From an archaeon (lineage in GTDB: Archaea; Nanobdellota; Nanobdellia; SCGC-AAA011-G17; PNOQ01), in NCBI GenBank assembly GCA_021107835.1, contig JAIOSD010000038.1:1-16963 (forward strand): 16,963 bases of DNA, given 5' to 3'. The notes beneath the pieces were generated by a model, which saw only the letters and a program-made list of their open reading frames with translations, was not told the DNA's origin and ran no database searches. Shown here in pieces: positions 1-5,037 of this stretch. Both the position numbers and the translations under genes were made by a program. The stretch's first letter is position 1; each line of letters starts with the position of its first letter.

Positions 1-451
1 ACCCTTCATCATCATCTAACTCTAAATCAGTTAGTTTTAGCCCTACACATTCGCTTACTCTTAATCCTGTTGAGTAAAGTATCTCTATAATTAATTTAGA
101 TTTTTTTGATATTGCTGCTTTGATTAGTTTTTTTACTTCTTCCTTAGTTAAGAATATTGGAACAGATTTTGGAATTTTTGGTGTTTTTAGGTTTACAATG
201 TTTCTTTTTATAATCTCTTCAAAAAAGAATTTTAATGCTGCTTTTCTTACTGCAATAGATCGTGGGCTAAGGTTTTCTTCTGATATGAGTTTTGCAAAAT
301 AAAATTTTATATCCTCTTCTGAAATTTCTTTTGGATCTCTTTTTTCTGAATTTAGAAAAAGTTTGACATTTCTCATATATGAATCAATAGTTCGTTCAGA
401 AAAGCCCCTTAATTTGAGTTCTATATCCAGCTTTTTTATGTAATTTTCCAC
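1..451 (-). CDS. xerA: XerA-type tyrosine recombinase, N-terminal part (runs off the left edge)
   Basis: The reverse strand encodes a protein open at the window edge; about 150 residues are visible from the GTG start. It has the N-terminal SAM-like core-binding domain of Xer recombinases (segment KLRGFSERTIDSYMRNVK near the start), then the beginning of the catalytic domain with LLYSTGLRVSECVGLKL-type sequence (here ILYSTGLRVSE), which contains the first catalytic arginine of the family. The rest of the RHRH-Y catalytic set lies outside the window. Family members cut and rejoin DNA at dif-like sites to resolve chromosome dimers or integrate elements. I chose GTG 451 because GGTGAT (457-462) precedes it and a TATA-like TTTTTATACA (488-497) would start transcription near 465. 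An in-frame ATG at 487 is the alternative. A dif-like site overlaps the promoter, so autoregulation is possible. Family is clear; chromosomal versus element-borne role is not. Confidence 0.88.
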   Translation of the reverse strand, partial: MENYIKKLDIELKLRGFSERTIDSYMRNVKLFLNSEKRDPKEISEEDIKFYFAKLISEENLSPRSIAVRKAALKFFFEEIIKRNIVNLKTPKIPKSVPIFLTKEEVKKLIKAAISKKSKLIIEILYSTGLRVSECVGLKLTDLELDDDEG

Positions 452-496
452 CAAATCACCCTTTTTATGATATTTTTGATAAAACATGTATAAAAA

Positions 497-524
497 TGTT
501 CGCATAATGTATATTAGACGAAGT
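497..524. other. dif-like Xer recombination site
   Basis: A 28-bp site reads as 11-bp arm TGTTCGCATAA, 6-bp spacer TGTATA, 11-bp arm TTAGACGAAGT. The arms are inverted repeats at 7 of 11 positions, the geometry of Xer dif sites. The central 16 bp, CGCATAATGTATATTA, is identical to the core of E. coli dif as I recall it. It lies directly upstream of the xerA-like gene and abuts its TATA-like box. The match is read from the sequence; function as dif or as an attachment site is inference. Confidence 0.6.
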
Positions 525-559
525 TTATCTGAAATTGTATTCTTTTTGTGTATTTTACT

Positions 560-1148
560 TTAAGCTGCTCGTTTTTTAGTTAATTTTACTGCAAGCCCAC
601 CAGTTTTGGAATCCCGGTAATAATCCACATCTGAATAAGCATGCATAAATGATGTTCCGGTCCCCATGTTTGATCTTGTTGGTTTAGGTAATCCTGTAAA
701 TTCGTAAAAGTTTAGAAATGGGTCTTCATCGCTTCTCTGTTTTTGCGCTAATATGAATGGTATAAATTCTGGTCTTAATAAACCCCCTTCATCTAAAACT
801 ATAAGGAATTCCCTTTTGATTCTGGGTTATAAGCGATTCTAACAGACATGCCTGGGTGTCCCCCATGACCGTGTTCGTGTGCATTTAATACTGCTTCATA
901 CAATGTAGTGTATGTTTGGGGTGTTTCTGAAAGGCCCATATCTTCTTTTAACATTCTTTGCAATACAACCCTACTTCTTTCCTGGAAATGGAGGGATCAT
1001 TGCTAAAACAAGATGTTAAAGTTAAATAATGATCTGGAACTTCAAGTTCTGGAACTTCAAAATCCCTTATATCTAAGGGGTGTTTTGCAAATAATAGTAA
1101 TTTTACTATATTATTTCCTTCATCCCATTTAAATAAGTTCGCACCCAT
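560..1148 (-). pseudogene. Frameshifted GHKL-type ATPase (RsbW/anti-sigma-like HATPase fold)
   Basis: Three consecutive reading frames join into one recognisable protein of about 196 residues if two single-base losses are restored. The first piece starts at ATG 1148 (MGANLFKWDEG) and leaves frame near 984-992. The second holds the N-box of the GHKL fold, LYEAVLNAHEHGHGG, and meets TAG at 799-801. The third, entered near 812-819 at an A/T run, gives the D-x-G box (LIVLDEGG), the glycine lid (NMGTGTSFMHAYSD) and a terminal strand (TGGLAVKLTKK), ending at TAA 560-562. This order is typical of RsbW-like anti-sigma factor kinases and other HATPase_c proteins. A TATA box (about 1169-1178) lies 25 bp before the ATG, so the gene was probably expressed leaderless. 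Either a real pseudogene or two sequencing/assembly indels; both shifts are of the same sign. Confidence 0.7.
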
Positions 1149-1168
1149 AAATTATAATATTTTTCTTG

Positions 1169-1178
1169 ATTTATAAAC
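1169..1178 (-). promoter_or_regulatory. TATA box for the GHKL ATPase gene
   Basis: On the minus strand this reads GTTTATAAAT, centred about 25 nt before ATG 1148, the archaeal TATA-to-start distance. The transcript would begin at or next to the start codon. Confidence 0.5.
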
Positions 1179-1256
1179 TTTTCCATTAAATACCACTTAG
1201 AAGTAGTTCTTATTTTACATAGATTTATCTTTTAGGTTTTGCTTAAAGGTTTTAGC

Positions 1257-1382
1257 TTACATCCCTACTTGAACCAATAAGGCATATATTACCGCTAAGA
1301 TAATATTCCAAATTAACCAGATTAAAATAACATTCCAGAAATTTTTCTTAATCCAGTTCCAATTTATTATTTTATTTTTCAT
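1257..1382 (-). CDS. Tiny single-pass membrane protein, translationally coupled
   Basis: A 41-residue protein beginning MKNKIINWNWIKKNFWN, followed by one strongly hydrophobic Trp-rich segment (roughly residues 17-39) and ending LLVQVGM. The frame is open further upstream to 1445, but I place the start at ATG 1380-1382 because it overlaps the TGA stop of the upstream gene (1379-1381) as ATGA, a usual sign of translational coupling. The positive N-terminus before the membrane segment predicts N-in topology. No family recognised. Its only contextual clue is the upstream partner, also a small membrane protein; the two may act together. Confidence 0.5.
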   Translation of the reverse strand: MKNKIINWNWIKKNFWNVILIWLIWNIILAVIYALLVQVGM

Positions 1383-1609
1383 TTTTTGTGTATAATTTCC
1401 CACCAATACCCTACCAACATAGGTAAAAATCCCAATAATAACCAAGTCATATTTCTAAACCATGCACCATATATTATGATTATAAGGCCTATTACGTGTA
1501 AAGTTAGGTTTATTGGATCTTTATAGGAAAAGAGGATAACATTGTATTCTTTTTGTTTAATACTTTTCCTCCTCTTGGGTTTTTTAGAACTCCTTTTTTT
1601 TTGGACCAC
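1379..1609 (-). CDS. Small two-TM membrane protein, faint Mpo1/DUF962-like resemblance
   Basis: A 76-residue protein with a very basic N-terminus (VQKKRSSKKPKRRKS) and two membrane segments, about residues 32-47 and 52-68. The core pattern, DPINLTLHVIG followed by hydrophobic stretches and GYWWEIIHKK, is reminiscent of Mpo1-like/DUF962 membrane proteins (N...H.iG ... G....E), but the protein is short and I do not treat this as an assignment. Start is GTG 1607-1609: an A/T-rich TATA-like box at about 1629-1638 lies 25 bp upstream, implying a leaderless mRNA. Its stop overlaps the start of the next small membrane gene (ATGA), so the two form a mini-operon. Confidence 0.6.
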   Translation of the reverse strand: MVQKKRSSKKPKRRKSIKQKEYNVILFSYKDPINLTLHVIGLIIIIYGAWFRNMTWLLLGFLPMLVGYWWEIIHKK

Positions 1610-1642
1610 TTTAGCTAAATTTTGGTTTTTATATATTTAAAG

Positions 1643-2227
1643 TTATTGTTTCCTTACTTTAATTTTTTTCTTTAAAACTATTTTTTCTTTAAGAAATGGG
1701 TTTTTTTCTGTAGATTTTATGTATACATTTCTTCCTTTTTTCTTTTTTTGTACATATCCTAATTCTTCTAATTCTGTTGTGTATTGAGATATTGTAGATC
1801 TAATTTTTGTATAATCTTTTCCAGGATACATCTCTTCTGCTAGTGTTTTTAGGGTTACTAACTCTTTATTTTCTTGGGCTAGTGCAGCCAAAACATAGCA
1901 AATTTTTTGAGAAACTTCAGTCATCTCTTCTAATTCATCATAATCTAGTCCCTCTTCTGCTTCTATTTCTATTGGTTGGGAAGGTTGTTTTGTTAATAAA
2001 GATTCTAATATAACTAACCTATTGTGTAAATCGCCTAGTCTTTCTTCGTGAACAGAATGTTTCCCATCGTGTTTTTCGTGTTTTTCGTGAAATGTTTTAT
2101 GATGTTTATCTATTGTTGAAAAATCTTTTTTTATGTTTTCAAAAGAATTTTTTAAGCTTTTCTGCATTGCTTCTACAGTCTCTTTGAGTTTTGGATCACT
2201 ACCCTTTCTTTTGAAAAAATCGAACAT
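1643..2227 (-). CDS. Coiled-coil / winged-helix DNA-binding protein with a His-rich segment
   Basis: A 194-residue protein. Residues 1-40 are charged and helical, residues 42-68 carry eight histidines in KH/EKH repeats (KHHKTFHEKHEKHDGKH), residues 60-80 look like coiled coil, 85-103 are very acidic, and about 104-172 form a winged helix (LVTLKTLAEEMYPGKDYTKI as helices 2-3, then a basic KKKKGRNVYI wing). The C-terminus is lysine-rich. Probably a transcriptional regulator or DNA-organising protein; the target is unknown. TATA box TATATAAAAG at 2249-2258 lies about 27 bp before ATG 2227, so the mRNA should be leaderless. A 28-bp perfect palindrome lies 40-70 bp upstream of that TATA box and is a candidate operator. 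The architecture resembles the 240-residue protein encoded just upstream, although sequence similarity is weak by eye. Confidence 0.75.
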   Translation of the reverse strand: MFDFFKRKGSDPKLKETVEAMQKSLKNSFENIKKDFSTIDKHHKTFHEKHEKHDGKHSVHEERLGDLHNRLVILESLLTKQPSQPIEIEAEEGLDYDELEEMTEVSQKICYVLAALAQENKELVTLKTLAEEMYPGKDYTKIRSTISQYTTELEELGYVQKKKKGRNVYIKSTEKNPFLKEKIVLKKKIKVRKQ

Positions 2228-2248
2228 ATTCTTTTTTTACATTACATC

Positions 2249-2258
2249 TATATAAAAG
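2249..2258 (-). promoter_or_regulatory. TATA box for the 194-aa winged-helix gene
   Basis: The sequence tatataaaag read on the opposite strand is an A/T-only box centred about 27 nt upstream of ATG 2227, in the spacing seen before most genes in this window. Confidence 0.5.
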
Positions 2259-2283
2259 TTTTGTATTGTTTGTTGAACGTTAG

Positions 2284-2334
2284 TAGACGTCTATAGACTG
2301 TTCGTCGAACGTTCGACGAACAGTACCGAACAGT
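2284..2334. promoter_or_regulatory. Palindromic operator-like cluster with a 28-bp perfect palindrome
   Basis: Positions 2297-2324 form a perfect 28-bp palindrome whose left half is ACTGTTCGTCGAAC. A 10-bp palindrome TAGACGTCTA lies at 2284-2293, and a third copy of the arm CGAACAGT occurs at 2327-2334, directly repeating 2317-2324. The cluster is noticeably more G/C-rich than its surroundings and lies between the 240-aa gene and the promoter of the 194-aa gene. No U-run follows it on either strand, so it looks like a protein-binding site rather than a terminator. The binding protein is unknown; the adjacent winged-helix proteins are candidates. Confidence 0.6.
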
Positions 2335-2410
2335 TATTTTATAGTATATTTTGGTTTATTTGTGTGTTTTAGTAAAAGAAAAAGAATTGGATAAAAGAGG
2401 GAATATTTTA

Positions 2411-3133
2411 TTAGAATAATTTAGTTTGTTCAGGATCTTGGCTATAATAGAGGTTTGTGAGCTTTTCTTTTAGATTTAAGTCCCTAAACTCAGGATTTAT
2501 CGACAAAGTGAGAGTTCTATTATTGATTTTTGCCTTAATAATAGGTAGGTTTTTGCGTATTATTGAGCTTACATACCCCCGAATACAACCTAAAGTGAGA
2601 GTTAATTTTGTAGAAAGATCTATATAGGTAACTGGGCGACCAAGGTCTTCCTCTAGTTGGTATATTGTAAGGAACAGCAGAAATTCTTGGTTGGTGAGGG
2701 TTTCAAACTTAGATTCTAGCTCTTTTTTGAGAGATTGTATGTTAAGTGAGTGAATATTTGTTGAATGATTGATCAGTGAGTGATTGATCAGTGAGTGATT
2801 GAGAGGGGTTTTATCGTTGTAATTTTCCTTTATTTGAGGGGTATACTGCTCAATATCGTGTTTAGGATGTGATTGATCAGTGAATGATTGATTGAATAGT
2901 GAATGATTGATTGATTGGACCCCTTTATTTCCACTGGAACTTTTTTGAATTTCTGGGCGAGAGGGTCTGAAACCCTTGATTTCAGTAGAATTAGGGGTAT
3001 TTTGTTGTTTATTTTGATTGATTTGTGTTAAAAGAAGTCCTATTTGGACCTCTAACGTAGAAATACGGTTAGTTAGTCTGTTCATATCCTCTTTAACTTT
3101 AGAGAATGCTTTCTTTAGATTTTCCTCATCCAT
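2411..3133 (-). CDS. Coiled-coil / winged-helix protein whose gene contains iteron-like repeats
   Basis: A 240-residue protein. Residues 3-40 form a coiled coil (KVKEDMNRLTNRISTLEVQ). Residues 42-137 are a low-complexity, Asn/Ser/His-rich linker containing NHSLINHSLINHS (112-124) and a related run at 74-89. Residues 144-212 look like a winged helix (LTNQEFLLFLTIYQLEED, then PVTYIDLSTKLTLTLGCI and a wing KINNRTLTLSI). It is probably a DNA-binding regulator or replicon-type protein. The linker is encoded by tandem 15-bp repeats that also occur in this gene's own promoter region, one copy lying between the TATA-like box (about 3166-3174) and the ATG. The peptide may therefore be a by-product of DNA-site conservation, and autoregulation is likely. 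ATG 3133 is preceded by GTGGGG as a possible ribosome site. No named family recognised. Confidence 0.75.
   Translation of the reverse strand: MDEENLKKAFSKVKEDMNRLTNRISTLEVQIGLLLTQINQNKQQNTPNSTEIKGFRPSRPEIQKSSSGNKGVQSINHSLFNQSFTDQSHPKHDIEQYTPQIKENYNDKTPLNHSLINHSLINHSTNIHSLNIQSLKKELESKFETLTNQEFLLFLTIYQLEEDLGRPVTYIDLSTKLTLTLGCIRGYVSSIIRKNLPIIKAKINNRTLTLSINPEFRDLNLKEKLTNLYYSQDPEQTKLF
2744..2806. repeat. Iteron-like tandem 15-bp repeats, cluster A (inside a coding region)
   Basis: Three head-to-tail 15-bp units: TGAATGATTGATCAG (2762-2776), TGAGTGATTGATCAG (2777-2791) and a third diverging after 12 bp (2792-2806). A degenerate unit TGAGTGAATATTTGT (2747-2761) precedes them. They encode NHSLI repeats in the 240-aa protein on the opposite strand; 15 bp keeps the frame. 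Confidence 0.85.
2868..2914. repeat. Iteron-like repeats, cluster B (inside a coding region)
   Basis: A partial unit TGTGATTGATCAG (2868-2880) abuts TGAATGATTGATTGA (2881-2895), and the same unit recurs at 2900-2914. The 19-bp step between the last two units is not a multiple of 15, so spacing is looser than in cluster A. The DNA word is nevertheless the same one found in cluster A and in the promoter. Confidence 0.75.
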
Positions 3134-3150
3134 TTACCCCACTTTTTAAG

Positions 3151-3225
3151 TGAGTGATTGATTGTTTTTATAAGTTCGTATGATTAAGTGAATATTTACT
3201 GAATGATTGATTAGTGATTGATTAG
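3151..3225. repeat. Iteron-like repeats, cluster C (promoter of the 240-aa gene and 3' end of the next gene)
   Basis: Units TGAGTGATTGATTGT (3151-3165), TGAATGATTGATTAG (3200-3214) and a shortened TGATTGATTAG (3215-3225), plus TGAATATTTAC (3189-3199), which matches TGAATATTTGT in cluster A. The order AAGTGA...ATATTT...TGAATGATTGAT...AGTGA is shared with cluster A, so this is a duplicated block and not scattered words. The first unit lies between a TATA-like box (about 3166-3174) and ATG 3133, where a bound protein would block transcription. Confidence 0.75.
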
Positions 3226-3486
3226 TTCTTTATATTGAGAGTATATGTTCGGTTTTAAAGCCCATTTTCTCCTTGCTAAAAACTTTTTTCCATCGGAGTT
3301 AGCTTGTATTTTATCTACAAACCCTTCTGATTTTAATTCGTTAAGAAGTCTCAATATAAACTCTTCATCCCTTATCATTTCCTCTGCTACCTGAGCTGTG
3401 AAAAGGGGGTTGGCTGGATTTTCATAAAGTACCCTTAATATTTCCTCTTTAATCCTTTGTATCTTTTTCTCACTTATAATAGGCAT
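3211..3486 (-). CDS. Small winged-helix transcriptional regulator
   Basis: A 91-residue protein that is essentially one winged helix: helix 1 at about 8-21 (IQRIKEEILRVLYEN), helix 2 at 30-38 (TAQVAEEMI), a recognition helix at 42-55 (EFILRLLNELKSEG) and a wing at 56-74 (FVDKI...KKFLARRKWAL). It resembles small archaeal HTH regulators in general shape; the specific family and regulon are unknown. It is followed by the 240-aa gene across a 77-bp gap, and its last codons lie inside iteron cluster C, so the repeat array crosses the gene boundary. ATG 3486 has only weak ribosome-site context (AAAGGTTC), and a possible TATA (CTTTTAACC, about 3525-3534) lies rather far upstream. It may be co-transcribed with the membrane operon above it. 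Confidence 0.75.
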   Translation of the reverse strand: MPIISEKKIQRIKEEILRVLYENPANPLFTAQVAEEMIRDEEFILRLLNELKSEGFVDKIQANSDGKKFLARRKWALKPNIYSQYKELINH

Positions 3487-3542
3487 GAACCTTTATAATT
3501 CTCTATCTATGTAAGTTATTCGGTTAAAAGGTTTTATTCTTT

Positions 3543-4061
3543 TTAGTATAAACTAAATCTATTTGGTTCACACATTATAACCATTAGGGTATTATTATTT
3601 CTTTGCTTTACACTTTCTAATGTGATTAGATCTTGTTTAGAAGCAATACACCGTCGGAAGGGGTGAGAATGTAAGAGAACTAATGTATCATTCGAACAGG
3701 CTTCAAAACGCACATGATTAAATGATTGTTCATATATTTTTGGAGTATAGAGAGATTGTATAATATAATTTTCTTGTACTATTTGTCCTTTAAGACAAAC
3801 TGTGAACTCTACTGACTGATCTTCGTAGTAATTTTGTTGTAATAAATTGTAAGTATTATTTTGAAATATTATTGTAACCTCCTCAAAAATTATTTTATTT
3901 TCTTTACTAATTTTAGATTCGAATATACTTTCAAATATTTGGAATAAGGGGTAGCTTAGTAAAAAATAGGATAAAAATAGACTGAGTAAAAATAGACTTA
4001 AAATACCTATTAAAATTTTTTTCCAAAGAGGCCTTTCTTCTAAATTTTGTATGTTTTCCAT
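3543..4061 (-). CDS. Membrane-anchored JAMM/MPN+ metalloprotease-like protein
   Basis: A 172-residue protein. Residues 14-40 are one strongly hydrophobic segment preceded by basic residues (RPLWKK), predicting N-in and an outside C-terminal domain. That domain carries the full JAMM signature: a glutamate in VEFTVCLKG (E85), then HSHP (H131, H133), seven residues, S141, two residues and D144 (HSHPFRRCIASKQD). In MPN+/JAMM proteins these residues bind zinc and water to cleave isopeptide or peptide bonds, as in RPN11, AMSH and archaeal desampylases. Those enzymes normally act in the cytoplasm, so placing the domain outside is unusual. Four cysteines (89, 122, 139, 164) could form disulfides. It follows the 230-aa membrane protein by 5 bp, so the two are almost certainly one operon. 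Substrate unknown. Fold assignment is confident; activity and topology are inferred. Confidence 0.75.
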   Translation of the reverse strand: MENIQNLEERPLWKKILIGILSLFLLSLFLSYFLLSYPLFQIFESIFESKISKENKIIFEEVTIIFQNNTYNLLQQNYYEDQSVEFTVCLKGQIVQENYIIQSLYTPKIYEQSFNHVRFEACSNDTLVLLHSHPFRRCIASKQDLITLESVKQRNNNTLMVIMCEPNRFSLY

Positions 4062-4066
4062 AAAAA

Positions 4067-4759
4067 TTAAACAGGTATAATTTTTTCTACCAAAGAAGGT
4101 ATTGCCTTTATCAGTACTACAGTTATTCTGTTGGGATATATTTTTGTATTATCAAAGATTTGTTTGATTCCATTGGATTCATTATCTTCTAAAGATTCTT
4201 TTAATATTGCTGCAATTAACTTAAACTTATATTCTATCATTTCATCTTGTGTTACACTATCAGAGGACGTAATGTTTTCTGACACTTGGCTTGCTATTTG
4301 TATGAATTCTTGTGTGTTGTTTGCAGATAGCATATTTAACACCTCTTTTTTTGAAATTGTTTCGTTTTGTATTACTAATGTATCCCCTATATCCTCAAAT
4401 ATATCTGTTTTTATTATTAGTAGTAAGTATGCTTCTCCTAACATTTTTTTGTAGTCTTCTTCTTTGTAGTGTTCAGTATAGGTGTTTAATTCAGAATTAG
4501 TAAAATAGTTTGTTTGTTCTTGGAAATCTATAAAAGAAGTTCCTGTTAAAACTTGTTTTTCTGAAACAATAAATATTTTTTTCTCTTCGTTTATTATACT
4601 TTGGACGTCGGAATACACTAGATAGCCTAATAGCCCTAAAAATAAGACTAAAATTAAGAATGTGAATAAAATGGCTTTCCATATTACTTTTGTTATTTTA
4701 AAAAGTATAAAGAAAACAAATGCTAATATAATTAATGTTATTATGGATATTCCAAACAT
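4067..4759 (-). CDS. Two-TM protein with a large outside domain, partner of the JAMM protein
   Basis: A 230-residue protein with two hydrophobic segments (about 3-20 and 28-49) joined by a short basic loop KITKVIWK, which predicts both termini outside and a hairpin anchor. The remaining ~180 residues are acidic and mostly helical with no cysteines and several N-x-S/T sites (such as NETIS and NITSS), consistent with an extracellular domain. I recognise no family; the N-terminal hairpin is superficially CvpA-like. A TATA box (CTATTTAAAA, 4781-4790) centred about 26 bp before ATG 4759 implies a leaderless first gene of an operon. The JAMM protease gene starts 5 bp after its stop. It may recruit the substrate or be the substrate of that protease. 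Confidence 0.7.
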   Translation of the reverse strand: MFGISIITLIILAFVFFILFKITKVIWKAILFTFLILVLFLGLLGYLVYSDVQSIINEEKKIFIVSEKQVLTGTSFIDFQEQTNYFTNSELNTYTEHYKEEDYKKMLGEAYLLLIIKTDIFEDIGDTLVIQNETISKKEVLNMLSANNTQEFIQIASQVSENITSSDSVTQDEMIEYKFKLIAAILKESLEDNESNGIKQIFDNTKIYPNRITVVLIKAIPSLVEKIIPV

Positions 4760-4780
4760 TTTTATGGTTTACTTTTTGTT

Positions 4781-4790
4781 TTTTAAATAG
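4781..4790 (-). promoter_or_regulatory. TATA box of the membrane/JAMM operon
   Basis: CTATTTAAAA on the minus strand, centred about 26 nt upstream of ATG 4759, in the spacing expected for a leaderless archaeal transcript. Confidence 0.5.
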
Positions 4791-4900
4791 TTTTCTATAC
4801 TATTTTGTTACAACCTAATTAGAATATTGTGGGGATAATCCTATAGTGGTATCGGGGTGTAATATATACATGGGAAAAAATAGTCTGGGGGCTGGCAATA

Positions 4901-4909
4901 TATATAAAG
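4901..4909 (+). promoter_or_regulatory. TATA box for the 35-aa ORF
   Basis: TATATAAAG lies inside a longer alternating A/T tract and is centred about 26 nt before ATG 4930. It points rightward, while every other promoter nearby points left. Confidence 0.5.
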
Positions 4910-4929
4910 AAAATAATTAGATTGAGTTT

Positions 4930-5037
4930 ATGAATAAAGAATTGAAAGTATTAAAGATTATGCAAGAAGATGGTTGTTGTTGGGAAGATGCTATTCGGAA
5001 AGAAAAAGAAAGAAAGAGTTTAAAAGAATTTTTTTAA
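4930..5037 (+). CDS. Predicted 35-residue charged small protein
   Basis: A short ORF starting MNKELKVLKIMQEDGCCWED, continuing with a highly charged helix (AIRKEKERKSLKEFF) and ending at TAA 5035-5037. Support comes from context: a well-placed TATA box 26 bp upstream gives a leaderless start, as for most genes here, and the stop abuts the stop of the convergent gene (5038-5040) with no gap. The adjacent pair Cys17-Cys18 is notable in so small a protein and could be a redox or metal site. No family recognised. It could still be a chance ORF. Confidence 0.45.
   Translation: MNKELKVLKIMQEDGCCWEDAIRKEKERKSLKEFF

Noticed and set aside
120..302. 60-codon plus-strand ORF opposite the recombinase gene
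   Set aside because: The minus strand here encodes recognisable XerA sequence; the plus-strand frame is its complement.
1257..1445. Longer form of the small membrane ORF starting at 1445
   Set aside because: The extra residues lie fully inside the upstream gene. The ATG at 1380-1382 overlaps the upstream stop as ATGA and is the more natural start.
2297..2324. Rho-independent-like terminator hairpin for the 240-aa gene
   Set aside because: No U-run follows the palindrome on either strand, and it lies about 90 bp after the stop codon beside a promoter. An operator-like site fits better.
2744..3225. CRISPR array
   Set aside because: Units are 15 bp, mostly tandem without unique spacers, and partly coding; no cas genes are visible.
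4871..4920. 16-codon ORF (MGKNSLGAGNIYK...) upstream of the 35-aa gene
   Set aside because: Very short, and it overlaps the TATA box of the 35-aa ORF, so probably chance.
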